Positions 33,725 to 41,365 of a stretch of DNA of 64,000 nt are shown here, one piece after another. Numbering within the stretch: position 1 is the first letter of the stretch; every line of letters begins with the position of its first letter. The notes under the pieces were generated by a model that had not been told where the DNA came from, did not search any database, and saw only the letters and a list, made by a program, of their open reading frames with translations. The position numbers and the translations under genes were made by a program. The stretch lies in the NCBI RefSeq assembly GCF_001269885.1, contig NZ_LHVH01000026.1:1-64000 (forward strand), given 5' to 3'. The stretch is from Pseudomonas kilonensis (GTDB taxonomy: Bacteria > Pseudomonadota > Gammaproteobacteria > Pseudomonadales > Pseudomonadaceae).

Positions 33725-34471
33725 ATGAGTAACCCAGCACTGAGCGGTAAAGTCGCCTTGATCCAGGGCGGTTCTCGCGGCATCGGCGCCGCCATCGTCA
33801 AACGCCTGGCAGCAGAAGGCGCCGCCGTGGCCTTCACCTACGTCAGCTCTGGCGCAAAATCTGAAGAACTGCAGAACAGCATCACCGCAGCAGGCGGTAA
33901 GGCCCTGGCGATCAAGGCCGACAGCGCCGACGCCGAGGCCATCCGTAACGCCGTCGCGGCCACCGTCGAGGCTTTTGGCCGGCTGGACATCCTGGTCAAC
34001 AATGCGGGCGTACTGGCGATGGGGCCGCTGGATGAATTCAAACTCGAAGATTTCGACCGGACCCTGGCCGTCAACGTGCGCAGCGTGTTCGTCGCCACCC
34101 AGGCCGCTGCGCGGCACATGGGCGAAGGGGGTCGGGTCATCAACATCGGCAGCACCAACGCCGACCGCATGCCCTTCGCCGGCGGCGGGCCTTACGCCAT
34201 GAGCAAGGCCGCACTGGTGGGCCTGACCAAGGGCCTGGCCCGTGACCTCGGCCCGCGCGGCATCACCGTCAACAACGTGCAGCCCGGCCCGGTGGACACC
34301 GACATGAACCCGGCCGACAGCGACTTCGCCTCCAGCCTGATGTCGCTGATGGCCATCGGGCGCTACGGCAACGTCGATGAAATCGCCAGCTTCGTCGCTT
34401 ACCTGGCAGGGCCGGAAGCCGGTTACATCACCGGCGCCAGCCTGACCATCGACGGTGGTTTCGGCGCCTGA
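33725..34471 (+). CDS. Short-chain dehydrogenase (FabG-like, 3-oxoacyl-reductase type)
   Basis: A classical SDR of 248 residues: nucleotide motif QGGSRGIGAAIVKRLA near residue 14, NNAG near residue 90, catalytic serine in INIGSTNADRM, and Tyr-x-x-x-Lys in GGPYAMSKAALVGL. GGAG precedes the ATG at 33725. Such LysR-SDR pairs are common in Pseudomonas and usually act on quinones, aldehydes or ketones. It ends in a strong terminator. Confidence 0.87.
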   Translation: MSNPALSGKVALIQGGSRGIGAAIVKRLAAEGAAVAFTYVSSGAKSEELQNSITAAGGKALAIKADSADAEAIRNAVAATVEAFGRLDILVNNAGVLAMGPLDEFKLEDFDRTLAVNVRSVFVATQAAARHMGEGGRVINIGSTNADRMPFAGGGPYAMSKAALVGLTKGLARDLGPRGITVNNVQPGPVDTDMNPADSDFASSLMSLMAIGRYGNVDEIASFVAYLAGPEAGYITGASLTIDGGFGA

Positions 34472-34485
34472 TCCAGGCATGAAAA

Positions 34486-34521
34486 AACGCCGGTCATGGT
34501 TTTAACCATGGCCGGCGTTTT
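34486..34521. terminator. Bidirectional rho-independent terminator
   Basis: AAAACGCCGGTCATGG pairs with CCATGGCCGGCGTTTT (one GU-type mismatch) around a TTTTAA loop. The A and T runs on the two sides suit both the rightward SDR and the leftward HAD gene, which converge here. Confidence 0.92.
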
Positions 34522-34540
34522 GCTGCGTAGCGCGACAGTG

Positions 34541-35236
34541 TCAGGCCCACTCCAACTCCGGCAAACCGCAAAGGCTCGGCTGGAACATTTTCAAGGAGCG
34601 GATGATCCCGTCGGCGTGGGCGTATTTTTCATCCGCCATGGCCGAATCCGGAATGGCAATGGCGGTCATGCCGGCGGCTTTCGCGGCGGTTACGCCGAAC
34701 GGGGAATCCTCGAACACCAGGCAGTCGCGCGGCTCGACACCCAGGCGCCGGGCAGCGGTGAGGAAGATATCCGGCGCCGGTTTCGCCGCACCGACTTCAG
34801 GGTCATCCGCCGTCACGATGAAGTCGAACAGCGCGAACCAGTCCCGGTGCAAAGTGGTTTTCAGTGCGAAGGTCGGGCTCGACGAACTGGTGCCCACCGC
34901 AATCGGAACGTTGTGGGCTTTCAAATGCCGCACCAGCTCCTCGGCACCGGGCATCCCCAGGGCATGAGGAAAGCGCTCGCGCATCAAGGGCTCGCGGATG
35001 ACCAGGAACTCTTCGGGGGTGATCGGCAATTCCAGCGCCTGGACGACGTAATTGGCCAGGTCCGTGGCCCCGCGCCCGATGATGTTCTGCTTGACGCTCC
35101 AATCGAACGTGCGCCCGTAGCGCTCGGCGATGATGGACGTGACCTCGGTGTAGATCCCCTCGGTGTCCAGCAACAGCCCATCCATGTCGAAAATCACAGC
35201 CTTGATCGGGCCAAACTCTTTCAGGGGTGCATTCAT
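34541..35236 (-). CDS. HAD-IA hydrolase (beta-phosphoglucomutase/GS1-like)
   Basis: A 231-residue HAD phosphatase: motif I KAVIFDMDGLLLDTE (nucleophile D17), motif II in VGTSSSSPTFALK, motif III lysine in GAAKPAPDIF, and motif IV VFEDSPFGVTAAKAAGM. The cap domain is the C1 helical type. Similar proteins dephosphorylate pseudouridine-5-phosphate or sugar phosphates (HDHD1/YniC type). The substrate is not determinable. Single gene with its own terminator. Confidence 0.87.
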   Translation of the reverse strand: MNAPLKEFGPIKAVIFDMDGLLLDTEGIYTEVTSIIAERYGRTFDWSVKQNIIGRGATDLANYVVQALELPITPEEFLVIREPLMRERFPHALGMPGAEELVRHLKAHNVPIAVGTSSSSPTFALKTTLHRDWFALFDFIVTADDPEVGAAKPAPDIFLTAARRLGVEPRDCLVFEDSPFGVTAAKAAGMTAIAIPDSAMADEKYAHADGIIRSLKMFQPSLCGLPELEWA

Positions 35237-35411
35237 CGCATCTGATCCGTTATCAACACAACATTCCAGGGATGGCTCAGGTGCGGCCAGGGCAGCGTGT
35301 TCGCCTTAAAGGATTCAGCAGGATAACGAAGGGGGCTTGGAACCGGCAATGGGAAATCCATGGACGGGGTCCGTGGCGAGGGTGCCGCTGAATCGACAGG
35401 CGGGCCTGCGA

Positions 35412-35708
35412 TCAGCTCGGCTTGCCGGAGGCATCGTCACCGGCGATGTCCGGGTCATCCGGGGTCGCTTCGATCTCCTCATCGTCGCTGGGTACCTGCT
35501 CGACGCCCGCATCGTCATCGGGTGGACGCTGGTCGCGGCTCAGGGAGTTGGTGGGCGAAGGCAGCGGGTATTCCGGGGTTTCATTCTCCTCGCTCAAGGG
35601 AACCAGGGCGTCATCCATCAGGGAACCGGGGTCTTCATTACCTGGGTCATTGACAACAGGCGTGCCCGAGGAGTCGTTCTCGTCCTTGTCTTGCGTTTGC
35701 GGCGTCAT
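35412..35708 (-). CDS. Small acidic, probably disordered protein
   Basis: A 98-residue protein, very rich in Asp, Glu, Pro and Ser and almost without hydrophobic segments (for example DDALVPLSEENETPEYPLPSP). GAGGTG precedes the ATG at 35708; longer readings run into repeat sequence. No domain is recognised. It lies alone between the HAD gene and a repeat-rich gap. Low-complexity acidic proteins of this kind occur widely in Pseudomonas and are often stress-induced; that is inference. Confidence 0.6.
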   Translation of the reverse strand: MTPQTQDKDENDSSGTPVVNDPGNEDPGSLMDDALVPLSEENETPEYPLPSPTNSLSRDQRPPDDDAGVEQVPSDDEEIEATPDDPDIAGDDASGKPS

Positions 35709-36040
35709 GGTACACCTCGCAATATTTGATGGATGTATGAGTTCGAAGCGGGGGGATGGCAATCGTTCCGGAGATTTTGATTTGCCGTTTTTTTGGGGGG
35801 TTAGGGTTTGAGTGTATATCCGTTTTTGTGGTAACGGCCGCTTATGGTTCCGCTCTTCCAGCGGCTCACTTTTGAGAAGCCCGGAAGCCGGCCCAGTCAA
35901 AAGTAAGCAAAACGCTTTTGCCCCACCACTCGGTGCCTCGCCTAGGCTCGGTGTGCCTGAACACAGGCATTGCTCCGTGGGCCACCGCGAGGCGGCCTGA
36001 TAGCCGACCTGGTTCTCCCGGTCATACACCCATCACATCT
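35709..36040. other. Gene-free stretch with a Pseudomonas dispersed sequence
   Basis: No convincing gene. The segment from about 35870 to 35990 (AGTAAGCAAAACGCTTTTGCCCC, quoted only to 'AAAACGCTTTTGCCCC', then CTCGGTGCCTCGCCTAGGC) looks like a dispersed non-coding element I know from pseudomonad intergenic regions, ending beside the REP units. This identification is from memory of pattern only. Confidence 0.4.
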
Positions 36041-36129
36041 GTGGGAGCAAAGCTTGCTCGCGATGGCGGTGGCTCAGTCACATGGATGTTGGGTTTGCTG
36101 GCCTCATCGCGAGCAAGCTTTGCTCCCAC
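36041..36129. repeat. REP-type inverted repeat
   Basis: GTGGGAGCAAAGCTTGCTCGCG faces GCGAGCAAGCTTTGCTCCCAC (quoted arms differ from other units by the AAAGCTT centre). A further single unit, GTGGGAGCGAGCTTGCGCGCG, lies at 36176-36196 as a half element. Confidence 0.85.
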
Positions 36130-36266
36130 AGGTGATCTTGGGTGTTCATGAGTTCTGTGTTCACTGCGGCCCAATGTGGGAGCGAGCTTGCGCGCGATGG
36201 CGGTAGTGCAGTTGCATAGCGGCTGCTCTTGCCTTGGGTACTTAGCCCGCCAACCAAAAGAAGCCC

Positions 36267-36310
36267 AAAAAAAACGGCGCTTCCCATTTCTGAAAGAAGC
36301 GCCGTTTTTT
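36267..36310. terminator. Bidirectional terminator after the glycine-zipper gene
   Basis: AAAAAACGGCGCTTC and GAAGCGCCGTTTTTT pair around an 11-base loop. It lies about 55 bases downstream of the glycine-zipper gene on the minus strand and reads as its rho-independent terminator. Confidence 0.9.
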
Positions 36311-36363
36311 CCAAGCGAACAGCATCACGGCACAAGGCCGGGGCTATTCATCCAAGCATGGGC

Positions 36364-36774
36364 TTAGCGATGCTTTTTCTTGTGCTTGTGCTTCTTGCCA
36401 CCGGAGTGACCGTCGTTGTCGTTGGACAGGTTGCTGCCCAACGCGCCGCCCGCCGCGCCGCCAATGCCTGCGCCGATGGTGGAACCGGTGGAGCCGCCCA
36501 GGCGGTTACCGACAATCGAACCACCGGCCGAACCCAAGCCACCGCCAATGGCCGCTTCGGTGCGGCTGCCCTTGCGAGCGCCCACCGCACTGCCGGCTGC
36601 GCCGCCGACACCCGCGCCAATCGCGGCGCCGGTGCTGCCGCCCATTTGCTGGCCGACCACGTTGCCCAATACACCGCCCAGACCACCGCCGACCGCGGCG
36701 GTACCGTCGCCGGCAGCCATCGCGCCCTGGGCAACCACCAACCCCAGTACCAAGGTGGACAAAGTCAAACGCAT
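36364..36774 (-). CDS. Exported glycine-zipper protein
   Basis: A 136-residue protein with signal peptide MRLTLSTLVLGLVVAQGAMA, then about 90 residues of repeated small-residue motifs (GGVLGNVVGQQMGG, GAAIGAGVGGAAGSAVG, GSTIGAGIGGAAGGALG) and a basic tail GGKKHKHKKKHR. Three glycine-zipper repeats of about 30 residues are visible. Such proteins insert in or associate with the outer membrane. GAGG precedes the ATG. The Lys/His tail might bind metal, LPS or nucleic acid; unproven. Confidence 0.8.
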   Translation of the reverse strand: MRLTLSTLVLGLVVAQGAMAAGDGTAAVGGGLGGVLGNVVGQQMGGSTGAAIGAGVGGAAGSAVGARKGSRTEAAIGGGLGSAGGSIVGNRLGGSTGSTIGAGIGGAAGGALGSNLSNDNDGHSGGKKHKHKKKHR

Positions 36775-36894
36775 GATAGAAACCTCAAAAATGCCGCATC
36801 GGGGAGAAATGGCCGGTGCGCGCGGGCGCGAGTTTACGCCAGACAGCGTCAGCCATGATGGTTGGACAACGAAACGGCGGTTTATTTTATGACA

Positions 36895-36966
36895 GGCAAA
36901 AAAAAGCCCGCTGGGGAAACGGGCAGGTACTGCTTTCTAACGGATGAGCTGAGAGTACGTACCTGC
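36895..36966 (-). ncRNA. Candidate small RNA with terminator
   Basis: On the minus strand GCAGGTAC (36966-36959) and GTACCTGC (36930-36923) can pair, followed directly by a GCCCG-loop-CGGGC hairpin and a run of eight T (36924-36897). No ORF with a ribosome binding site ends here, and the glycine-zipper promoter lies beyond, so a short transcript with its own terminator is plausible. The 5' end is unknown and may lie up to about 37050. The rest of 36775-37066 shows nothing else. Confidence 0.4.
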
Positions 36967-37066
36967 TTGTGAAAGAAACGTGAAAGAAAACGCCAGTTGA
37001 GAAAAGATGAAAAATATTTATGTAGAAGCCCCCGAAGCGGAACGCGAAGCGTCCCTGGCAACGATC

Positions 37067-37090
37067 AAAAAAAGGGCTGCTATGCAGCCC
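37067..37090 (-). terminator. Rho-independent terminator for a leftward transcript
   Basis: Read on the minus strand: GGGCTGC-ATA-GCAGCCC followed by seven T. It lies 33 bases downstream of the small reading frame at 37123-37308 and supports that frame being transcribed. Confidence 0.75.
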
Positions 37091-37122
37091 GGCGGGAGCA
37101 AGCTCCCCTACCACGATCCACG

Positions 37123-37308
37123 TCACTTTCTGACCGGGACCCTGGGCAAGAACTTGGCCTTCTCCCCTCGCTGTACTTTGGCCACCTTCGTCCTGATGGA
37201 CTTGATCGGCTCGTCACCGAAGTCCGCATGATAGGCCGACTGGCCGCACTGCAACCCTTCATTGATCGGATACGCGGCAGTGTTCTCCTCGCTGTACGGT
37301 GCTCCCAT
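37123..37308 (-). CDS. Hypothetical small protein, 61 residues
   Basis: Starts at the ATG at 37308 behind AAGGGGAAAGGC, a strong ribosome binding site, and ends just before a clean terminator. The sequence MGAPYSEENTAAYPINEG begins a soluble, lysine-rich protein ending FLPRVPVRK. No family recognised. A longer reading from a GTG at 37374 lacks a binding site. Convergence of binding site, length and terminator supports it, but conservation could not be checked. Confidence 0.45.
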   Translation of the reverse strand: MGAPYSEENTAAYPINEGLQCGQSAYHADFGDEPIKSIRTKVAKVQRGEKAKFLPRVPVRK

Positions 37309-37464
37309 TGCCTTTCCCCTTTCATCGAGGCCCATACCGGCAACAACCGGTTGCCTGACAATATCGACCTTCACGACAATGAGACTAGTCGGTCATCAAC
37401 AGACTGTTGATTCAACAACGCCCTTGGCCGACGAATGGAACTCACTGTTTCAAAAAGGAAACAC

Positions 37465-39654
37465 TCATTCAGCCCCCAGTATCGCCCGGTTTAGAACCCG
37501 GGAAACCTGATCGGCCGAATAGGGTTTGGACAAGAATTCAAAGCCCTCATGGCCGCTGTGGGCCAACTCTTCGCTGTAACCAGAGGTCAGCACCACCGGC
37601 AAATCCGGGCGCCGCTGACGCAGTTCCCTGGCCAGGGCAATGCCGCTGATGCCGGGCATCACCACGTCAGAAAATATCGCGTCGAACGCCATCGCATCCG
37701 GGCCGACCATTTCCAGCGCTTCTTCGGCGTTGGTCGCCCAGGCGGTTTCGTAGCCCAGGTCCTGGAGGATCTGGTTGGCAAAACGCCCCACCTCCAGGTT
37801 GTCTTCCACGATCAACACCCGACGCTTGCCCTTTTCCGGCAGCAGATGCGGGTGTTCTTCCGGGACAGGCTCGTGGTTTTTCTCGGGCGCCACCTCCGGC
37901 AGGTACAAGGTGAACACCGTGCCCTCGCCCACCACGGTCGAAACATCGACGTTGCCACCGGACTGCTTGGCAAAGCCAAACACCTGGGACAAGCCCAGCC
38001 CCGTGCCCTTGCCCACTTCCTTGGTGGTGAAGAAGGGTTCGAAGATGTGCTCGAGCACTGGCGAGTCAATACCGGTACCGGTGTCCGCCAGGGTAATGGC
38101 AGCAAAGGATTGCCCGGCCCCGGCATGACCACGGATCGGCGGCATGCCACCGCCGCAACTGAGCCGAAGCCACAGCGTGCCCTGGCCATTCATGGCATCC
38201 CGGGCGTTGAGGGCCATGTTGATCAGCGCCGTCTCGAACTGGCTCAAATCCGCGCGGATATAACAAGGTCGGTCGCACAACTCGACGTTGACCTGGATCC
38301 GCGCCCCGGTGACGGTTTGCAGCATGTCCCCCAGGCTCTGCACTTGCTTGCCCACATCGATGACTTGCGGCTTCAACGGCTGGCGCCGGGCAAACGCGAG
38401 CAACTGACTGGTCAACTTGGAGGCGCGCTCCACGGTTTCGGACACCGCCGTCATGTAGCGTTGCCGGCGCTCCTCGGACAGGCTGGGCATGCGCAGGAAG
38501 TCGACCGAAGAACGAATGATCGTCAGCAGGTTGTTGAAGTCATGGGCCACGCCGCCGGTGAGCTGGCCGATGGCTTCGAGCTTTTGCGATTGGCGCAGCG
38601 CCGCTTCGGTCTGTTTCAAACGCGTGGTGCGCTCCTCGACCCGTTCTTCCAGCGTCGCGTTCAATTCGGCCAGGGCCGCCAGGCCTTCACGCACGGCAGC
38701 GTCGGCACGGGCGCGCTCGATGTGGGCCCAGGATCGCTCGGTGACCTCCATCAGCAACGCCAGGTCGTAGGATGACCAGACCCGCGGCGTTTTATCGTGG
38801 ATCGCCATCAACGCGGTCAATCGCCCGCCCTTGATCAACGGCACGCAGATGGTGGCCGCGATGCCAATGGCCTGGAACGTCGCCGCCTCCTCCGGCGCCA
38901 GTTCCTTGAGGTTATCGTTGATCACCAGCGGCTTGCCGGCCCGCAGGTTGGCGACGGCCAGCCGACCGAAATCAGCCAGCCGATAATGCCCAAGGATATG
39001 TGGCGAACCTAGCCTGGCCCAATCGCCGCGAATGGTGAAGCCGTCCTCGTCCTCATCCATGTCCGCGTAGGCACAGTTGGACAGGTTCAGGTGCGCCGCC
39101 AGGATCCGCGTGGTGGCTGCCATGATGCTCTGCGGGTCGGAGGCGTTCGCCACGGCATTGCCGATAGCATCGAGCACCGCCAGTCGCTGGGTCATGAACA
39201 CCGTGGACGTGGTCTCGGTGACCGTATCCAGCATGCCCACCACCTTGCCGAACTGGTCACGGATGGGGCTGTAGCAGAACGTGAAATAAGCCTGCTCAGG
39301 ACCGCCGCCGCGCTCAATGACCAGGGGGAAGTTCTCTATATAAGTCGCTTGCCCATCGAAGGCGCCCTGCACGATCGGCCCGATATCGCTCCAGACCTCC
39401 TGCCACACCTCATCGAACGGCCGCCCCAGCGCCTCGGGCTTGCTGCCGAGTATCTGCAGGAACGCGTCGTTGTACAGCGTGATCAGGTCCGGCCCCCATA
39501 CGATGGCCTGGGGAAAATGCGAGGCGAGGCTCAGCGCCACGGTGGTCTTCAATACATCAGGCCAGTGGGCAAGCGGCCCGAGCGGCGTGTCCTCCCAAGG
39601 ATGGCGGCGAACCCGCTCAGCCATTTCTCCATAGCTCTGGAGCCAATCTGTCAT
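37465..39654 (-). CDS. Hybrid sensor histidine kinase/response regulator (PAS-GAF-HK-REC)
   Basis: A soluble 729-residue hybrid kinase without TM segments: PAS-like domain (about 25-150), GAF (about 155-315), coiled coil (315-355), HisKA with phospho-histidine H371 in GGVAHDFNNLLT, HATPase_c with N-box NMALNARDAMN, DTGTGID and GKGTGLGLSQVFGFAKQSGG, and a C-terminal receiver with phospho-acceptor D663 in FSDVVMPGISG. The family resembles cytosolic light/redox-type HWE-like sensors, but the H-box is the HisKA type. No separate output regulator is next to it, so the receiver probably passes phosphate to an unlinked partner. AGAAGGA precedes the ATG. Confidence 0.92.
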   Translation of the reverse strand: MTDWLQSYGEMAERVRRHPWEDTPLGPLAHWPDVLKTTVALSLASHFPQAIVWGPDLITLYNDAFLQILGSKPEALGRPFDEVWQEVWSDIGPIVQGAFDGQATYIENFPLVIERGGGPEQAYFTFCYSPIRDQFGKVVGMLDTVTETTSTVFMTQRLAVLDAIGNAVANASDPQSIMAATTRILAAHLNLSNCAYADMDEDEDGFTIRGDWARLGSPHILGHYRLADFGRLAVANLRAGKPLVINDNLKELAPEEAATFQAIGIAATICVPLIKGGRLTALMAIHDKTPRVWSSYDLALLMEVTERSWAHIERARADAAVREGLAALAELNATLEERVEERTTRLKQTEAALRQSQKLEAIGQLTGGVAHDFNNLLTIIRSSVDFLRMPSLSEERRQRYMTAVSETVERASKLTSQLLAFARRQPLKPQVIDVGKQVQSLGDMLQTVTGARIQVNVELCDRPCYIRADLSQFETALINMALNARDAMNGQGTLWLRLSCGGGMPPIRGHAGAGQSFAAITLADTGTGIDSPVLEHIFEPFFTTKEVGKGTGLGLSQVFGFAKQSGGNVDVSTVVGEGTVFTLYLPEVAPEKNHEPVPEEHPHLLPEKGKRRVLIVEDNLEVGRFANQILQDLGYETAWATNAEEALEMVGPDAMAFDAIFSDVVMPGISGIALARELRQRRPDLPVVLTSGYSEELAHSGHEGFEFLSKPYSADQVSRVLNRAILGAE

Positions 39655-39823
39655 TGCGTTCGATCCTTCTGAGCCGCCAATACCAACGAGGGGGAAAAGC
39701 TTGTGACCCCTAGCAGGACCGTATTATCCCGTGTGGGGTGGGAATGCGCGATGGGATTGTGGGATGCGTCGGGGGGCAAATGGGGGGTAACGGGTAGATA
39801 AGGGCGATGAGGCTACAGAAATA

Positions 39824-39932
39824 TCCTACATATCGTTGGGATTTGGCCTGATGTCAGTGAGGGGGTTGCTGAGGTGTAAGACATAAAGCTCGAATGCTTA
39901 CGACTATGGCAATGTCCTACATATGATTGGGA
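39824..39932. repeat. Two direct repeats TCCTACATAT-N2-TTGGGA
   Basis: TCCTACATATCGTTGGGA (39824-39841) and TCCTACATATGATTGGGA (39915-39932) differ at only two adjacent positions and are 91 bases apart. They lie upstream of a sigma-70-like promoter for the small gene at 40055 and could be regulator sites. The rest of 39655-39953 has no gene. Confidence 0.6.
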
Positions 39933-39953
39933 ATCCCCTTCCCTATCAATCCC

Positions 39954-39983
39954 TTGCGTATTTTTTGCGGTGACGTCTATAGT
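39954..39983 (+). promoter_or_regulatory. Sigma-70-like promoter of the small gene at 40055
   Basis: TTGCGT (39954-39959) and TATAGT (39978-39983), spacer 18 bases. It would give a leader of about 65 bases before the ATG at 40055. Confidence 0.5.
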
Positions 39984-39986
39984 CTT

Positions 39987-40022
39987 GGCGTCGCCCAGAT
40001 GGCGACCGGGTTTGGCGACCCG
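39987..40022 (+). promoter_or_regulatory. Structured leader with repeated GGCGACC motifs
   Basis: The leader reads GGCGTCGCC, then TGGCGACCGGG, then TTGGCGACCC. It contains repeated GGCGACC units and complementary CGCC, so alternative hairpins are possible (for example CGGGT with ACCCG around TTGGCG). This suggests a folded 5' untranslated region, perhaps regulating the following small gene. Confidence 0.45.
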
Positions 40023-40054
40023 CAGTGGGCAAAACTATCCAGTGGAGCTTACTT

Positions 40055-40333
40055 ATGAATCAATACATGGGCCTTACCAGCAACGCCGACGACCAACCCC
40101 TCTACGTCGACACCACCGCCCCACTACACATCCTGCTCGACTCAGCCGCCTACCGAATCCGTGCCGCTACCCAATTCCTGGAAAACTTGGCGATGCGTGA
40201 TGAACAGACGATCGACCCCGCGACCTTGCAAGACTTGGCGCAGCTTTGCTGCATCCCACTGCGTGATGGGTGCGACGTGATGGATGTGATTGCACGACGA
40301 TTGGATGCGGCACCGGCAGGTTCCACTCTATAA
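40055..40333 (+). CDS. Small Pseudomonas protein resembling DUF3077/DUF6124
   Basis: A 92-residue protein starting at the ATG at 40055 behind GGAG. After a short N-terminus the stretch PLYVDTTAPLHILLDSAAYRIRAATQFL resembles the LFxVxPGVxxxxALxxASxLL pattern of small Pseudomonas-restricted families, but the glycine is missing. The remainder is helical. No function is known. Its promoter, repeats and structured leader suggest tight control. The family call is tentative. Confidence 0.6.
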   Translation: MNQYMGLTSNADDQPLYVDTTAPLHILLDSAAYRIRAATQFLENLAMRDEQTIDPATLQDLAQLCCIPLRDGCDVMDVIARRLDAAPAGSTL

Positions 40334-40386
40334 GCCTGCCAACCGACAACCTGTGGCGAGGGAGCTTGCTCCCGCTTGAACTGCGT

Positions 40387-40492
40387 TGTAGGAGCTGTCG
40401 AGTGCAACGAGGCTGCGATCTTTTCACTGCCAATTGAGTTCGGAGCGAAAGATCAAAGGATCGCAGCCTCGTTGCACTCGACAGCTCCTACA
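40387..40492. repeat. TGTAGGAGCTGTCGAG-type inverted repeat
   Basis: Two perfect 34-base arms (40387-40420 and 40459-40492) flank a 38-base loop containing AAAGATCAAAG, a short form of the 8-base unit expanded at 9.5 kb. It is preceded by a GTGGCGAGGGAGCTTGCTCCC half unit at about 40352-40372. The 256-base gap holds no gene. Confidence 0.92.
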
Positions 40493-40589
40493 CAGCTCCT
40501 ACAGGGCCCCTGACTCATCAAGGGCTGGTGGTCCCACTTTGGTTTGCATACTAGCCTTCCAAAGGCTCGCACAAGGACGTCGAAAAACC

Positions 40590-41267
40590 ATGCCTGACCG
40601 CAAACAACTCCACCAAGACGGCTACGCCCTGCTCCGTCAAGCGATCCCGACCGAGTGGCTGGCCGACCTTCGTGCCGTGTTCGATGCGGGCGTGAAACCG
40701 TCGGACCAATGGCCAGTGCCTCGCGGCATGGACTGGCGCTATTCGATGTTGGACGATGATTCGAAGATTCAGGCCGTATGTCGTCTACCCCAGCTACTGT
40801 CGGTGGCAGGTGAGTTGATCGGCGAGCGATTCTTCCTCTCCCAAGTGGAAGGCCGCGAGCCCCTTGCCGGTGGCGGCCACCAACAACTGCACCGCGACTT
40901 GTCAGCCCAACGGCCAGGCGACATCGCCATCGCCCTGGCTTTTTTCGACGACTACGGCCCCGAGAACGGCGCGACACGGATCGTCCCCGGTAGCCATCGA
41001 CCTGAGCCGGACGCCCCACCCTTCGACTTCAATGACGAGTCACGCGCCGTACAGCTTTCAGGCTCTGCCGGTGACATCCTGGTGTTCGATGTCGATCTGG
41101 TGCACGCGGGCAGCCTGAACGTGATCGGCGCACGCCGTCGTTCCATTCTGATCAGCTATTTCTCGGAGTCGCTCTACGCGTCACACCTGGAAACCGTGGC
41201 GCTGCGCAATATTCGTATGGACACCCGCGACCGATTCGCCCCTTCGGAGTTTGCTTTCGGGGGCTAG
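40590..41267 (+). CDS. Phytanoyl-CoA dioxygenase (PhyH) family protein
   Basis: A 225-residue Fe(II)/2-oxoglutarate oxygenase-type protein. Iron ligands are H101 and D103 in QQLHRDLSAQ and the distal H172 in DVDLVHAGSLN; the following RRRS stretch offers the 2-oxoglutarate-binding arginine. The ATG at 40590 has AAGGA 11 bases upstream; earlier in-frame codons lie in a repeat and are rejected. The substrate cannot be told. Monocistronic. Confidence 0.85.
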   Translation: MPDRKQLHQDGYALLRQAIPTEWLADLRAVFDAGVKPSDQWPVPRGMDWRYSMLDDDSKIQAVCRLPQLLSVAGELIGERFFLSQVEGREPLAGGGHQQLHRDLSAQRPGDIAIALAFFDDYGPENGATRIVPGSHRPEPDAPPFDFNDESRAVQLSGSAGDILVFDVDLVHAGSLNVIGARRRSILISYFSESLYASHLETVALRNIRMDTRDRFAPSEFAFGG

Positions 41268-41365
41268 GTTTTTGGTCGATAAAATTGTGCGCAGCGGTTC
41301 GAATCTGAGCTTTAATGCCCGTGCTTATCGACAACCCCATTCGTCTAATCAAGGAAGAAACGACA

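Noticed and set aside
36887..37126. 79-codon minus-strand frame
   Set aside because: It crosses a terminator hairpin, lacks a ribosome binding site and has no recognisable domain; the small-RNA interpretation fits better.
37007..37231. 74-codon plus-strand frame
   Set aside because: It crosses the minus-strand terminator at 37067-37090 and has no ribosome binding site.
40434..40589. N-terminal extension of the PhyH protein
   Set aside because: The extension would be translated from a dispersed repeat arm, and the family start is at 40590.
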